The notes beneath the pieces are model-generated. The model saw only the letters and a list, made by a program, of their open reading frames with translations. It had not been told where the DNA came from and ran no database searches. A stretch of 64,000 nt of DNA from Antedon bifida (taxonomy: Eukaryota; Echinodermata; Crinoidea; Comatulida; Antedonidae), in assembly GCA_963402885.1 (NCBI GenBank), contig OY727103.1, forward strand, positions 8,780,501 through 8,844,500. Direction: 5' to 3'. Position numbers and translations under genes: made by a program. Each line of letters opens with the position of its first letter. The stretch's first letter is position 1. Below are positions 46,530 to 57,395 of the stretch, piece after piece.

Positions 46530-47285
46530 CGTGGTCTTAGAGCCCAAGATGAACGGCAAAAGGTATTCCAATACTGCAAAGATCAAAAGGCAGATATAGT
46601 TCTCCTACGGGAGATACCTTTCACCAAAGATCTAATTAATATATCTGGGTTTAATTGGGAATGAAAAGCTTTTCATAGCTTTGGTAGTTCTCTGTATAGG
46701 TCTTAATAAGAAAAGGAATAGATTGTAACATTAGCAATATTTTACCTGATCAAGACGGAAGATATATTTTATAAAATTGGTATTAAATGGAAAGCTTCTT
46801 ATTTTAATTAATGTTTATTCACCGAATAAAAGTAAAGGGAGAAGTACTTTCTTCAGAAATATCCATTTCATTGTAATTTATAAAACTGTTAATGTTGTAA
46901 AGTGTAGACAAAAATCATCATGGGGGGAGAGACATGAATTGTATTTTGGATATGAAATTAAATCAAAAGGGAAGTGTATATAAAACTGATAAATCAGTAC
47001 TTACCCTTAAAAATCTAATGAAAAAATTAAAACTAATAGATGTGTGGAGGTTAAAGAATGAAAACAAAAATTAATTTAAATGGCGACAAAAAGTTAAAAA
47101 TATTTATCGTAGGTTAGATTACTGGTTTATATCAAAAGAACTAAATGGGGATGCTAAGTCTTGTGACACATTCGGCCCGCGATCTTAACTGACCACCAGG
47201 CTGTGTCTATTAAATTATACATGCATGAACCCATACGAGGTCCTGGTCTTCGGAAATTCAACAACAGTCAATATTTGCAACGTAT
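46530..47285 (+). pseudogene. Decayed L1/Tx1-type LINE, endonuclease part
   Basis: Blocks in several frames: VFQYCKDQKADIVLL.E (start of the APE-type endonuclease), LLILINVYSPN, LKLIDVWRLKNENKN, RRLDYWFISKEL and LTDHQAV. These are the order and motifs of an L1/Tx1 endonuclease. Stops and frameshifts are frequent. A SINE interrupts the element after about 47285. Confidence 0.7.
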
Positions 47286-47339
47286 ACAAAAAAAAAAAAA
47301 AAGGGAAAAAAAAAAAATGACAAAAAAATATACAAATTG

Positions 47340-47766
47340 AATTTAACTAGAAACTGAAAGAAATCGGATTAGGCCCTTCAACGACACACGACAGCCAGCA
47401 GGGAAGCGCCTACCAGATCAACACACCGAGAGACGATACTCTATTCTTTTCGAGTAGTGTACAAAATTCTTTAACGTGTACTCTTAAGTACACGGGACCA
47501 ACGGCTTTACATTCGATCCGAAGGATGAGTCAATGAGAGTAAAGCATCTTTACTAAGGATGCAATTAGTATGGTACCAATAACCTCTAACCCATGCCTAT
47601 CACATGCTTGTCCGATATTATCATTACACCATCACTCTTCGCTGTATATACAGCACCCGCCGCTATTTCCAGACGGTCTCCCATCCAGAACGCAACCGAA
47701 CCCAACATTGCTTAACTTCGGTGATCTGACGAGAACCGGTGTTTCAACGCAGTATGGTCGTATATA
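47340..47766 (-). mobile_element. 5S rRNA-headed SINE (SINE3 type)
   Basis: The first 120 bases on the minus strand (47766-47645) are a 5S rRNA-like sequence. The tail that follows carries a core with CCTTCGGATCGAATGTAAAG, then CCGTTGGTCCCGTGTAC. A T-rich run lies at its far end (minus strand, 47320-47286). It lies inside the decayed LINE. Confidence 0.75.
47645..47766 (-). pseudogene. 5S rRNA-like segment
   Basis: GATCACCGAAGTTAAGCAA, GGATGGGAGACCGTCTGG and GGGTGCTGTA are recognisable 5S rRNA blocks, including the internal promoter boxes A and C. Length is about 120 nt, as expected. Changes in the stems, and the lack of a T-run terminator just after it, argue against a working 5S gene. It is the head of a SINE. 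Confidence 0.75.
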
Positions 47767-47789
47767 CAACGCAGTATTGCCATACAATT

Positions 47790-48480
47790 TACTACGGCCG
47801 TGTAAAAGAACTATGTGAAGATAAAATTACTACTGAGGAATGTAAAACAAATCACCTGGTTCTGATGGGCTGGGTGTAGAATTTTAAATAATTAGGAGTA
47901 TATGTAGGTTATGATCGCAAAGCATTGAAGCAAAAAACTGAAATGATAAACTTGTGACCTTTTTTTAAATTATGGAGTTCTAGAAATGTATCTTTTTACG
48001 GACAATTAGTTTTATTTAAATCACTTGCATTAGCAAAACTAGCGTATAATGCAAATATTACTATTGTACTAAAATATGTTTAAGATAGGCATACAATTAG
48101 CAAATTGAGTTATGAATTTCTATGGAACAAAAAATCAGAAAAAGTAAAAAGGAAAAATCTCTCTGGAAACTTAAATGAAGGTGTGATTGTGATGCCTGAT
48201 TTTGTGTTCCACACAGAAGCACTTGATGTTTTATGGTGAGGAAGTAAAATGGAAATATATTCCAAAATTCTTTATTCATAAAATATGTCCAGACAGGGAA
48301 GAGTTAAATTACAATTAATTTAACTCTTCCCTGGTCCAGAGCACATCCTTTTTAAGATTACACATGAAAATCAGATTATACATGTTATGCCTTTATTTTA
48401 TGCAAATATATTAAAAGCATCTGTAAAATATAAAGATTGTTGTAAACAAATTGCTGACACATATATGATGGTATAAACTT
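47790..48480 (+). pseudogene. Decayed L1/Tx1-type LINE, C-terminal part
   Basis: Blocks such as LGVYVGYDRKAL, YGQLVLFKSLALAKLAY and YEFLWNKKSEKVKRK correspond to the part after the RT domain in L1/Tx1 ORF2. The RT core is missing, so a deletion joins the endonuclease part to this part. It is full of stops. A 16-bp-arm hairpin lies within it at 48296-48333. Confidence 0.65.
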
Positions 48481-48489
48481 GCCTCAAGT

Positions 48490-49715
48490 CTGTATTCATT
48501 GTCTTTTTTTCATGTATTTGTTTTTATTTCGATTTTTGTCGATACAGAAAATACAGACTTGTAAAATCGATTTGCAGACCGCAAACATCCGATAGGAATG
48601 ACGTAGGTTATTATACCGTATTTGGCTATAGGGCGGGCGGTATGTAAATATCGATTTCGAATCAACCAATGATTATTTTTGTTTCAAAATAAAAAAGATC
48701 GAGTACGTAACAGTACTACTAATAAATGCTCAATTTACGATCGAGACTGAAATAACAACTGTTGAAATATAAAATCGTGTGGCAAAGTTTTTTTGTTTAT
48801 TAATAGTCTAGTCCTAGCCTAGGCCTTCTTCGTAGGCCTACTCGTACGTATGACCTGCCAAATAAAACGACAATAAGATACAAACCACCACCGGCACACA
48901 GAGCTACACCACACAGGACAAGGTGTGAGTGGGAATTAAATCAAAATATTTCCGCATAATAAATGATCTATTCAATGTTTTATTTGCGGAGAAGCTAGCC
49001 TATCATATCAAGACGAGTTTTCATGTTCTTGGGAAAAATCCCATCAAATGTTTACCAGACTACTAGGCATATAAAATTATTTCTATCCTTTCATCATCAT
49101 CACATTATCACTTCGCTTCGCGATAATGTACCCAAACAAGTATACATCGTCTAAACGTAACATAGCGCATGCGCATCATCTTAGTTGTTAAATCTGAAAT
49201 TGAAATTCTGAAATATGAATATTAAAACTGCGTACGAGTGAGTAGCCAATCGAATGTGGCTGAAACTAGTCAACTGGATAATCTTATGCACCAAGAATTG
49301 TTGGTGCCAAGCCACGTGACTTGTACGTGTGTGCCAAGACGGAGTATCCAAGCTCAAGTGGTATACGTATGAAACGCCATATGTGCCAAAATATTTATCT
49401 TTTTACTAATATTAAAACAAAACTCCGTCTGGAACCTAGACTAATGATGATATTATGAATGAACAATTACGGGGTAATAAGTTAATACACCTTAAAAACA
49501 AATAATTATTTTGTAAACACTAGATTGCACGTCGTAAGATTTTAATGAAGGATGTTGTAAAAGAGAATAGGTTTTTAACATCAAAAGAAATATTAGTAAA
49601 ATTAACACATATATCAAACTGGTAAATACATGTGCTTATTAAAAGATATACCCAAAGAATAATTGAATGCTATCAAGTCACAAATAGTTGCAACTATAAT
49701 ATAACAGAAATTGTA
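48490..49715. other. Intergenic DNA
   Basis: No gene seen. A short palindrome, CATTATCACTTCGCTTCGCGATAATG, lies near 49103-49128 and resembles Helitron hairpins, but no CTRR end was recognised next to it. Confidence 0.4.
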
Positions 49716-49719
49716 TTTA

Positions 49720-50335
49720 CTAGAGGGTGAGCTCGCTTCGCTCGCTCCCCCTCTAGGAAGTGTAGACGATGGTTCTCAGAATGATAATGACTCGGGTAAA
49801 AAGTTTTAAAAGGACATTCTGGCCTGGACGATTTCGATCGGTTACCATTGTTGAAATGCTTTTGATATTCGTAAAACTATACCTACTCACTAACCTGTTT
49901 CACAGTGTCTTAGATGAGTAATAGCGTTTTACGTATAATGTTTATTGTAGATATGAAAAGTGGTAAAAAACAATAACATGTAATCTACTAAAAATAGTAT
50001 AATTGTGTTATAAATATAATACAATATTGTGTATATAAATGTGGATGGGCGTTTATTAGATGGTATTTGGATAGTGGGTGGGGGAGTGTTTTAATTGATG
50101 TTTTATTTGGGAGGTGTTCCATCCTAATTGGTATAATTAATACATTATTCCGCGACACAGTGAGCCGTTTTGGCCTAAGAAGGAAGACGTTTTAGACGGC
50201 TTGCAACATGGGCAGAAGTATCCCAGGGTCCTAACGGGACACAGATAGCGCAAAGTATACATAAGTAACTCGGCTATCGGGGTTTCATTCGATTTCAAAC
50301 AAAAGCTTTTATCATCAGTTCTCTCGATAAAGAAT
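49720..50335 (-). mobile_element. Helitron-like element, copy C, 5' truncated
   Basis: The 3' hairpin and CTAG (49720-49723) are followed by T on the minus strand. The body matches copies B and D up to about 50335. The 5' TC end is absent. Confidence 0.75.
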
Positions 50336-51099
50336 ACTATTAAGAATAAAATGTGATATTCACTAGGAAAGACAGAAAGGTAAACACAAATGGAAATATC
50401 AATTTAAATATTATTGCAAAATTTGAGATTAGGCTATTTAATACGTTTTTAAAAATGACATGACAACAGATCGATATTGGTTTAAAATGTTAATGTTACA
50501 GTATAATAATATACAGCGTCTGAGTTGTTTGTTTTACATTTTATATTGTTATATTTTATTTATGTATAATGTATAACTATTGACGAATGAAACCTAATAT
50601 ATATTTAAAAAAAGCATATAAGAAATAAAATAAAAACAGAAATTTCGATTGCATACAAACTTTTGTAATACAGTATGTTTACAATGTTAAAACAAAATTC
50701 TCTGTATATGTACTAAAAAGGAAATAAAGGTGAGTATCTCACGAAAGACAAACCAAGAAGAGGTTTCGCATGACTAACCAAACAAACGGAAACGAATCAT
50801 CTTTATTTGAATAAAATAAATTAGTTAAATCTCAATTTTTGCATCTATTACACACACATGTAAAAGACTAGAGTTGAAATCAACATTTTAAAGAATTATA
50901 ACAAATTAGCATGTCCTACCAATACATCTCTAGATTATGCAAACGTGGTTCACTTCTTCACAATGTTAATTTGATTTCAGGTCTATTCCGGTTTCCGATT
51001 TACTGAAACTATACAACATTAAAAAGTATGAGTACATTCAAATGCATGAGGGAGTGAATAGGCTTACCATTCAAACTAAATGTATACATCTTTTCTTAA

Positions 51100-51686
51100 A
51101 GGTGGGAAGCAATAATTACATTTCTAACATTGTATCACATTGTAAACTAAAGTTGATGATGGGAAAATAAATGCTCAAAGTAAAATTTACTAAAATATAA
51201 CCTGATTTAAAAAAAAAATAAATAATTCGTTTAGTTTCATTGTTTCATGTCTATGTGGTCATTAATATTCATGAGCTTCTAGGCATTTCCTGTTTGGTAT
51301 AATATGATACCTCTACTGCTGATGAAATTATATCATTTTTTTCTCGATAGCCTTTTGTAAACATTTCCTGTCACATTTTTTTTTATACTGAATAATTATT
51401 TGAATACTATCAGGTTATTTTTTATTCCATGGAGGTCTCCCTGGTTTTCTCTCGCCATGTTGTTATGAGCTTGGTCAAATTGGATAGAAAATAAACTCCC
51501 TAGCTACGGTAATTGTTACTATTTGAAAATTGGGCCATAACCATTTTTCATGTAAAAATGAGATAATTTCATGAAAAAAGGCCATTCATAAATGTAAATT
51601 TTGGTTAGAATTGTATAAGAACTGAATAGCTATTCATTTCTATGTTTTATAGTATTAGATTAGAAATTGTATTCCCGGGTCCAACT
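51100..51686. mobile_element. MITE related to the 5.9-kb element, TTAA-flanked
   Basis: TTAA (51096-51099), then AGGTGGG at the left; CCAACT, then TTAA (51687-51690) at the right. Internal blocks shared in inverse with 5867-6820 include TTCATGAGCTT-type and CCTGTTTGGTAT sequences. Shorter by about 370 bp. Confidence 0.6.
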
Positions 51687-51763
51687 TTAAACTTAAACCG
51701 GTAAACAGTTATTAGTAGTAATCATAGGCCTACCAAATATAGACCCAAAAAATACTTCAAATG

Positions 51764-51935
51764 TGGTTAGAAGCATAACACTTGGTATGGCAGCTTGTAT
51801 CGAAAATTCGCAACTTTTAAGATTTGAGGCCATTTAAAATTTGACCAGATAATGTCCTATTCCTCAGAATTCGTAAACCGTACATCCTAGAAAATAATGG
51901 CAAATGATGCAGAAGTACTACTTTCTATTCACGTT
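51764..51935 (+). repeat. Left arm of a 3.5-kb-apart inverted repeat
   Basis: Reverse complement of 55103-55290, with shared AAAATTCGCAACTTTTAAGA and AATGGCAAATGATGCAGAA. The two arms enclose a Penelope-like remnant. Confidence 0.75.
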
Positions 51936-52104
51936 TATCATATCATATAATATCATTTATTTTGCTAAACAGTAAAAGTAAATCAATGAGGCAGGATCAC
52001 CTAAATAAATAAAAATAACCGTCGAGATGCTCCCCACATAGAAATACTTACATAAAATAAATAATACATATAAAAAACATCAGTTCCTATAATATTAGGA
52101 TAAA

Positions 52105-52400
52105 ATGTTTAAATTAGCTGAATGGGGAATGATTCGGTCCAGGTTTGACGGAACGAATCGGCCCACTTTAGGTCGAAATAATGTCTGACTAAGAGAAGCT
52201 TCTAATTTCATTAGCTCCCGATAGATTTTTATGATATGAATGATTGTAAATACATTTTGCTAAAATTATGTTTTATTATTTTTGGGGGGATTTTTAATTG
52301 TTCGTTTTATGTAATTTATTTTCAAGGGATGTAGGCCTACAAGTAGGTACAAACAAGGAGGATGAAGTTTCAATCATATTTACTTCTTTCTAATAAGGCC
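52105..52400 (+). repeat. Dispersed repeat, copy 2
   Basis: Same family as 32525-32820, same orientation. Confidence 0.65.
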
Positions 52401-53085
52401 TATATCGCCAGAGAATATACAGTGTTGTTCATCTTGAAGACAAACCACCCAAATATTCTTACCACCACCACAAATCAAGACATTCAACTGAACAACGGGA
52501 TACCAGATTCAACTAAGTCACTGTTCGCCAGCCGGAAATGACAAAAACATACTTTGAAGGTTTTTACAAAACATGACGATTTACCAGACGACTATGAAAT
52601 GCAGTATTATGTCTTATACCAAACTTATAATAATAATAATAATAACTGACATAATTATATTACTTAATAAAAGTATATTATTTTAATATATTTACACAAA
52701 CAAAAGAAAAACAAAGATACACTAGATGTATATTACAATTAATATTAACGAGATTGCATGTTTTTCAAACATTCATTGAGCACAATTATTATTGTCGATG
52801 ACTCTGCAAATGATATCACAGAATACTTTAGAGTCTTATCTAAATTACGAATAAGGGTACGTTTATTGTAAATACATAATATAAAAATAACGCTTAAAAA
52901 AGAACGACGTTTCGACTCCATCATGGGGTCATTATCAAGTCCAAAAAACAAAAACTAATTAAATAGCACAAGCCAAGGGTCAAAGTTTAACCCTAACCCT
53001 AACAACAACCATACAGAACTTTAAACCAACAGAGAGCAATAACAACACTGCAGAAGGCGAAACAGATAATAAAACCGAAATACCA

Positions 53086-53415
53086 GTGCGAATCATCCTG
53101 CAATTCAAAGACCAGAAATCTGCGAACTCCGTCAAGCGACAACTATGCCAACTAAGTCACAAGATAAACAAAAACATTGTTCCTGTATTCATAAGTAAAA
53201 AAGTTAAAGATAACATTAGGAAAGTCGAAAAGAAACCAACTATTATAAGTCAACAATGTGTTGTGTATAAATTTAAATGTGACTTGTGCGATGCAAGTTA
53301 TGTTGGATATACATGCCGACACCTCTACCAACGCATTGTTGAACATAGTAGATGCTTAATAGGACAGCATTTAAAGGATCATAACGTCATTGTTAATCCA
53401 AGTAAAATTAATTAA
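53086..53415 (+). CDS. GIY-YIG endonuclease end of a Penelope-like element
   Basis: The ORF reads a linker (VRIILQFKDQKSANSVKRQL), a basic stretch with KKPTIISQQ, then CVVYKFKCDLCDASYVGYTC and HLYQRIVEHS. The Val-Tyr and Tyr-Val-Gly pair separated by a CxxC stand in for the GIY-YIG motif, with Arg and Glu further on as catalytic candidates. The sequence ends early (IGQHLKDHN then a stop at 53413). The frame is also open somewhat upstream of the first Met. There is no RT domain, so it cannot move on its own. It is a remnant. Confidence 0.75.
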   Translation: MRIILQFKDQKSANSVKRQLCQLSHKINKNIVPVFISKKVKDNIRKVEKKPTIISQQCVVYKFKCDLCDASYVGYTCRHLYQRIVEHSRCLIGQHLKDHNVIVNPSKIN

Positions 53416-53599
53416 TGTTTTAGTATACTTAGGAAATGCAAAAACAAATTTGACTGCCTTATCTATGAAATGTTGTATATCAGACTTTGTAAAAGCTAAG
53501 CTTTTCATTTGACAGGATGTTAGACAATAGGTCTTTTCTTATTTAAACTTTGACCCTTGGCTTGTGCTATTTAATTAGTTGTTGTTTTAAATTTTATTC

Positions 53600-53645
53600 A
53601 TTGGACTTGATAATGACCCCATGATGGAGTCGAAACGTCGTTCTT
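53600..53645 (+). ncRNA. Degenerate hammerhead-ribozyme-like motif
   Basis: TTGATAAT, then a stem GACCCC / GGAGTC (one mismatch) with a short loop, then GAAACGTC. This is the layout of a hammerhead core (CUGAUGA - stem II - GAAA), but the first box has changed bases, so cleavage activity is doubtful. The inverse copy lies at about 52905-52950. Such motifs are known from Penelope-like termini. Confidence 0.4.
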
Positions 53646-53779
53646 TTTTAAGCGTTATTCTTATCTATGTAACAATAAGTTTGATTGCCTAATTAAGAAG
53701 ATGCTGTGGATCAAAGAGTTAAAACCTACACTCAATAAACAATCGGATTCCATCAAAGCTAAATTGTTTATCTAACTCA

Positions 53780-55560
53780 GTAGGAGGAGCTAATTACTTA
53801 ATTAGCCCTCAGTAGCATTTCCTGTCACCAACTTTGGTGCTTAGTACACATAATTATTATTGTTTGTATTCACTTGATCTTGAAAATCGCTTCTTTCTCT
53901 CAATAAATGTCATATTGAAAAAGACTGCAAATGTCCATTTAAAATTGCTTGCTTTTAGAATTAAATCAAAATAGACACTGAAATTAAAATACGAATACAG
54001 TATAATGCTGTATAATGTATTCCTCTTGGCACTATACATCCATTCTTACAGATTTGTGTATACTGTACTACTATTATTAGGCGTACTATACTATCTTTTT
54101 GATTCCCAAATCTTAAAATAGTTATAAGATGGTGCCCGTTCATTGGACAGGTAACTGCTAGTATAATTCCAATGCAAAAGCCCTATAATGATTTATATTT
54201 TGTACAGGAACCATTAATCCTATAAAGAGTGCCGAGTTAAATATTGTAGGAATGTAATTCTTATCTTCGCACATGACTGTGCAGGCTACATTATACAATA
54301 TGTAAAATAAAAGGGAACCCTGGTCTACTTGACAATGGGCTAAATTAATCCTCTGAAAAACATTATACCGGTACCATTAAATGAGTGAATTTTTCAGGTC
54401 TATATTCCTAAACGTTTGTAAAAGAAGAAACAATCCTTACAATAACACCATTATTTAACACGCATTCTTACAGTACAGAAGTAACATTAAATGTAATTAA
54501 AATTGTGATATCTAGAATGGTTTGAGCAATTAGCTTGCACAATGCAACACTGCATGGAAATATGTTATAATTACTAATATAATAGTATACATAAAACATG
54601 TTGATTATGGATTGTTAACAATAGCTTCGCTGAACTTAGCGAAAAACATTATAGGGTGGCACGTTTGGAAATGATATAGGCCTATGGCATTGCTTTTAAT
54701 TTTTCTTTTATTGTAATATCTTTCTTCAGTTGGTAAAATTGTTTCACTTTTGTACTAACTAAACCGAGCACGTCCTTTAGGTTGTTGAGACAACAGCTTT
54801 CTGCGACTGTATTTTCCTTTAAAGTAAATCTTTGTGAGAGAGTTGGATTACAGTTATTTTTAAATGTTGTAAAGATAAAAACAGCATAATAATGAAAAGG
54901 AGTGTTTTCCTTTTTTACATACAGTGATTACTATACTATAGTGATGATGTTAAATCACCAATACTAAATTTCAACACAGTAAATAGCATATTCGTGCATC
55001 TTTTTCCATTCTGAAGTTTCGCCCAATAGGTTCAGATCTATTATTTTTATTTTGTTTAACTCCTATAGTATTGAGTTAAATGCATAGGTTTCTATTAAAC
55101 AGTATTATTTCTGCATCATTTGCCATTATTTTTGTGTTTCTAGGGTGTACGGTATATGAGTTCTGATGAATCGGATATTATCGGTCAGAAGTCAAATTTG
55201 AAATGCCCTCAAATCTTAAAAGTTGCGAATTTTCGATACAAGTTGGCATATCAAATGTCATGCTTCTAACCAAACTTAAAGTATCGACCTTTTTTTCAGA
55301 TTATACCTTTACCTTAATTATAATAAACAACAACTAGAATAACACTGGAGCTATTATAAAATTCAGAATTGTAAAATAGCAATCTTAATGACTCACCAAA
55401 ATTTGAGCTTTCTGCATTTAAATAATATATTCTATAGAGTAGCCTACAATACTTCCATTAGTGTGTGTTCACTGCCTTCTGTTCCTGTCTGCACTGCACT
55501 AAAACAAAAGGCCAAGATTGATAAGGAAGGTATATTATATAAGTAATAAGAACTTTACGC
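53780..55560. other. Intergenic AT-rich DNA
   Basis: Apart from the inverted-repeat arm at 55103-55290 I see nothing: no coding motif, no RNA gene. Confidence 0.4.
55103..55290 (-). repeat. Right arm of the inverted repeat
   Basis: Inverse copy of 51764-51935. These could be termini of one element or two separate insertions. Confidence 0.75.
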
Positions 55561-55618
55561 AATAGGACGGTAGACCATGGAGGAAATAATTATATGTCTA
55601 TATATTTCCTCCATTGGT

Positions 55619-55925
55619 TAGGGCGTGTGGCGCAGTGTGTTGTGTGACTACTGATCGTGAGATCGAGGTTCGAATCAAACTCTCGCCGCATTGCTTGTAT
55701 CCTTAGACAAGATACTTTACTTACTTTGCCTCTCTCCACCCAGATGTTTAAATGGGAACCCGGTTAGATCAAGACACAACTTTGCGCTGATTACTAGCTG
55801 CATTATGGGCATATGTTTCAATACGTGTTTGATCAGAGAAAATTACAGTGGTAATAATGTTCAGCGCTTAGAGGTTTCACAACATTAGGCGCTATATAAA
55901 TCCAGGATATTATCTATATATTATC
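55619..55925 (+). mobile_element. tRNA-derived SINE
   Basis: The head has an A box (TGGCGCAGTGTG, 55628 region) and a B box (GGTTCGAATC, about 55668-55677). The body has CCTTAGACAAGATACTTTAC and CCTCTCTCCACCCAG. The 3' end reads GGCGCTATATAAATCCAG, then short TATCTATATAT repeats. This is a typical tRNA-headed SINE with a microsatellite tail. No LINE partner is identified. Confidence 0.8.
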
Positions 55926-56289
55926 TATATATTAATGCTACTAAATTTTTCGCGCATTTTACGTATCTCCTCCAAAACCACTGAACGGTACGTGCTCACA
56001 TTTGGCACACTGATGTTTATTGATGGGCCGCACACGATAGGTTATGTCACTTTCCTGAATTTTAAGGATAAACACTAACAAAAGGCAAACAATAGCAGTA
56101 ATTTGACGTCTCAGCGACCAAAATACGTCACTGTATAAACTACGCACCCTCCTCTGTTGTGTACCGCCATGGCCGGATCTACAAATACCATGCCGGGCCG
56201 CTAAATAAACAGTCTTTAGTAAACCGTATCGAATGATCGCGTCGTTGAGGTTTTAATTAGTTTTACACCTATTCTTTGAACAGAATGAC

Positions 56290-56375
56290 CGTAAATCACG
56301 GTATGGCTCAGTGAGTAAATCGCCGTGACCATTGATATCAATGCTTAGTAGGTTCGAGTTCAATCCGCGAGATGT
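56290..56375 (+). repeat. Possible tRNA-related fragment
   Basis: TATGGCTCAGTGAG (A-box-like) and GGTTCGAGTTCAA (B-box-like) lie about 50 bp apart. No cloverleaf can be drawn. It may be the head of an old SINE. Confidence 0.3.
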
Positions 56376-56399
56376 GTAATAATTAAGTATCACCGTTTA

Positions 56400-57390
56400 A
56401 AGCTAAAAATCAAAACTAGACCACAATGTAGTTACAAAACTAGAAAATAAGATACAATACCTCACACAAAAAAAAATTGCAAAAAAAAATGTAAATGTAA
56501 ATAAAAAATAAGAAACACAAACAAATAAAACGAATCCAAAAGAGTGTCGTGTTTCCAAAAAATATCAAATATTGTGTAATTGTTTCATTTGAGCAAATAT
56601 CAACGAAATTGTAGTTAGCTCATTTCTAACGTCACAGCTTATGGACAAGATTAATGAATATTCATGTTTATTTTGTGAAGTTTCATGAGCGGTCCCCAAC
56701 TTATTTTCGAAAACAAATATCGTGGCCGGGAAAAGTACGCTTTTATTATACTTAATAATCATGCCATGCGAATTATTATTAAGGCAGGCAAACCGGAGCA
56801 CGGGTTTCTGGTAGACCACAATTTAATTACAAAAGTACATAACAAATCTCCCATACAAAAAAATTGCAAAATATCAAAACAGTGAAATAAAAATAAAATG
56901 TAAATAAATAAACTTAACAATTCGTGTTTCCGCAGCAATGTGTTTTTCATTCGATTTTTGTCCACTTTTTTCTACGAATCAAATAATTAATACACCACGA
57001 AAAACACTTAAAATAATACTGTTTGGCATTTTTATACTTTCGTTATGTGTTTGCGAGCATCATCTAATTTACACAGCACATTTTTCTTTAGCGTCTTTTA
57101 TTTTCCAGTCAAAAGTAAAGTTAAAGTTCTATATCCACTCTACTGCTATTGCTTTAATTTTTTAGCCTACATATATTTTAAAGTGAAGGGATGGTGTATA
57201 ACAAACCAATGGCCGTAAATACAGTACTTCCGAATTTTATTCGTGATACAATTTGTTTTTATTTTAATAATTTGTCAAAGTACTTTTATCAAAGTGTGCT
57301 GTTATTATACTTGCCCATGCAAAGTATATAACAATATATTAAGGCAGAAAAAGACTGTTCGGAGGACGGGTTACTGCTAGTTATTATTTT
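56400..57390. other. Intergenic A-rich DNA
   Basis: Low-complexity A runs near 56467-56490. The ORFs on both strands are short and without motif. Confidence 0.4.
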
Positions 57391-57395
57391 TATTA

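Larger units (their letters stand above)
52860..53770 (+). mobile_element. Penelope-like element remnant with inverted terminal segments
   Basis: A segment at 53545-53665 (TGATAATGACCCCATGATGG, then AGTCGAAACGTCGTTC) is present in inverse at 52880-52990. Between them is the GIY-YIG ORF. The C-terminal peptide (NKFDCLI ... KELKPTLNKQSDSIKAKLF) appears after the second segment at about 53685-53772, and a related NKFDCLIYEML lies before it, so the end was rearranged. Penelope-like elements are known to carry terminal repeats in varied orientation, often with hammerhead-ribozyme motifs. Confidence 0.65.

Noticed and set aside
52990-53006. CCCTAACCCTAAC, telomere-like repeat
   Set aside because: Only about two units at the edge of the Penelope-like remnant; too short to claim an interstitial telomere.
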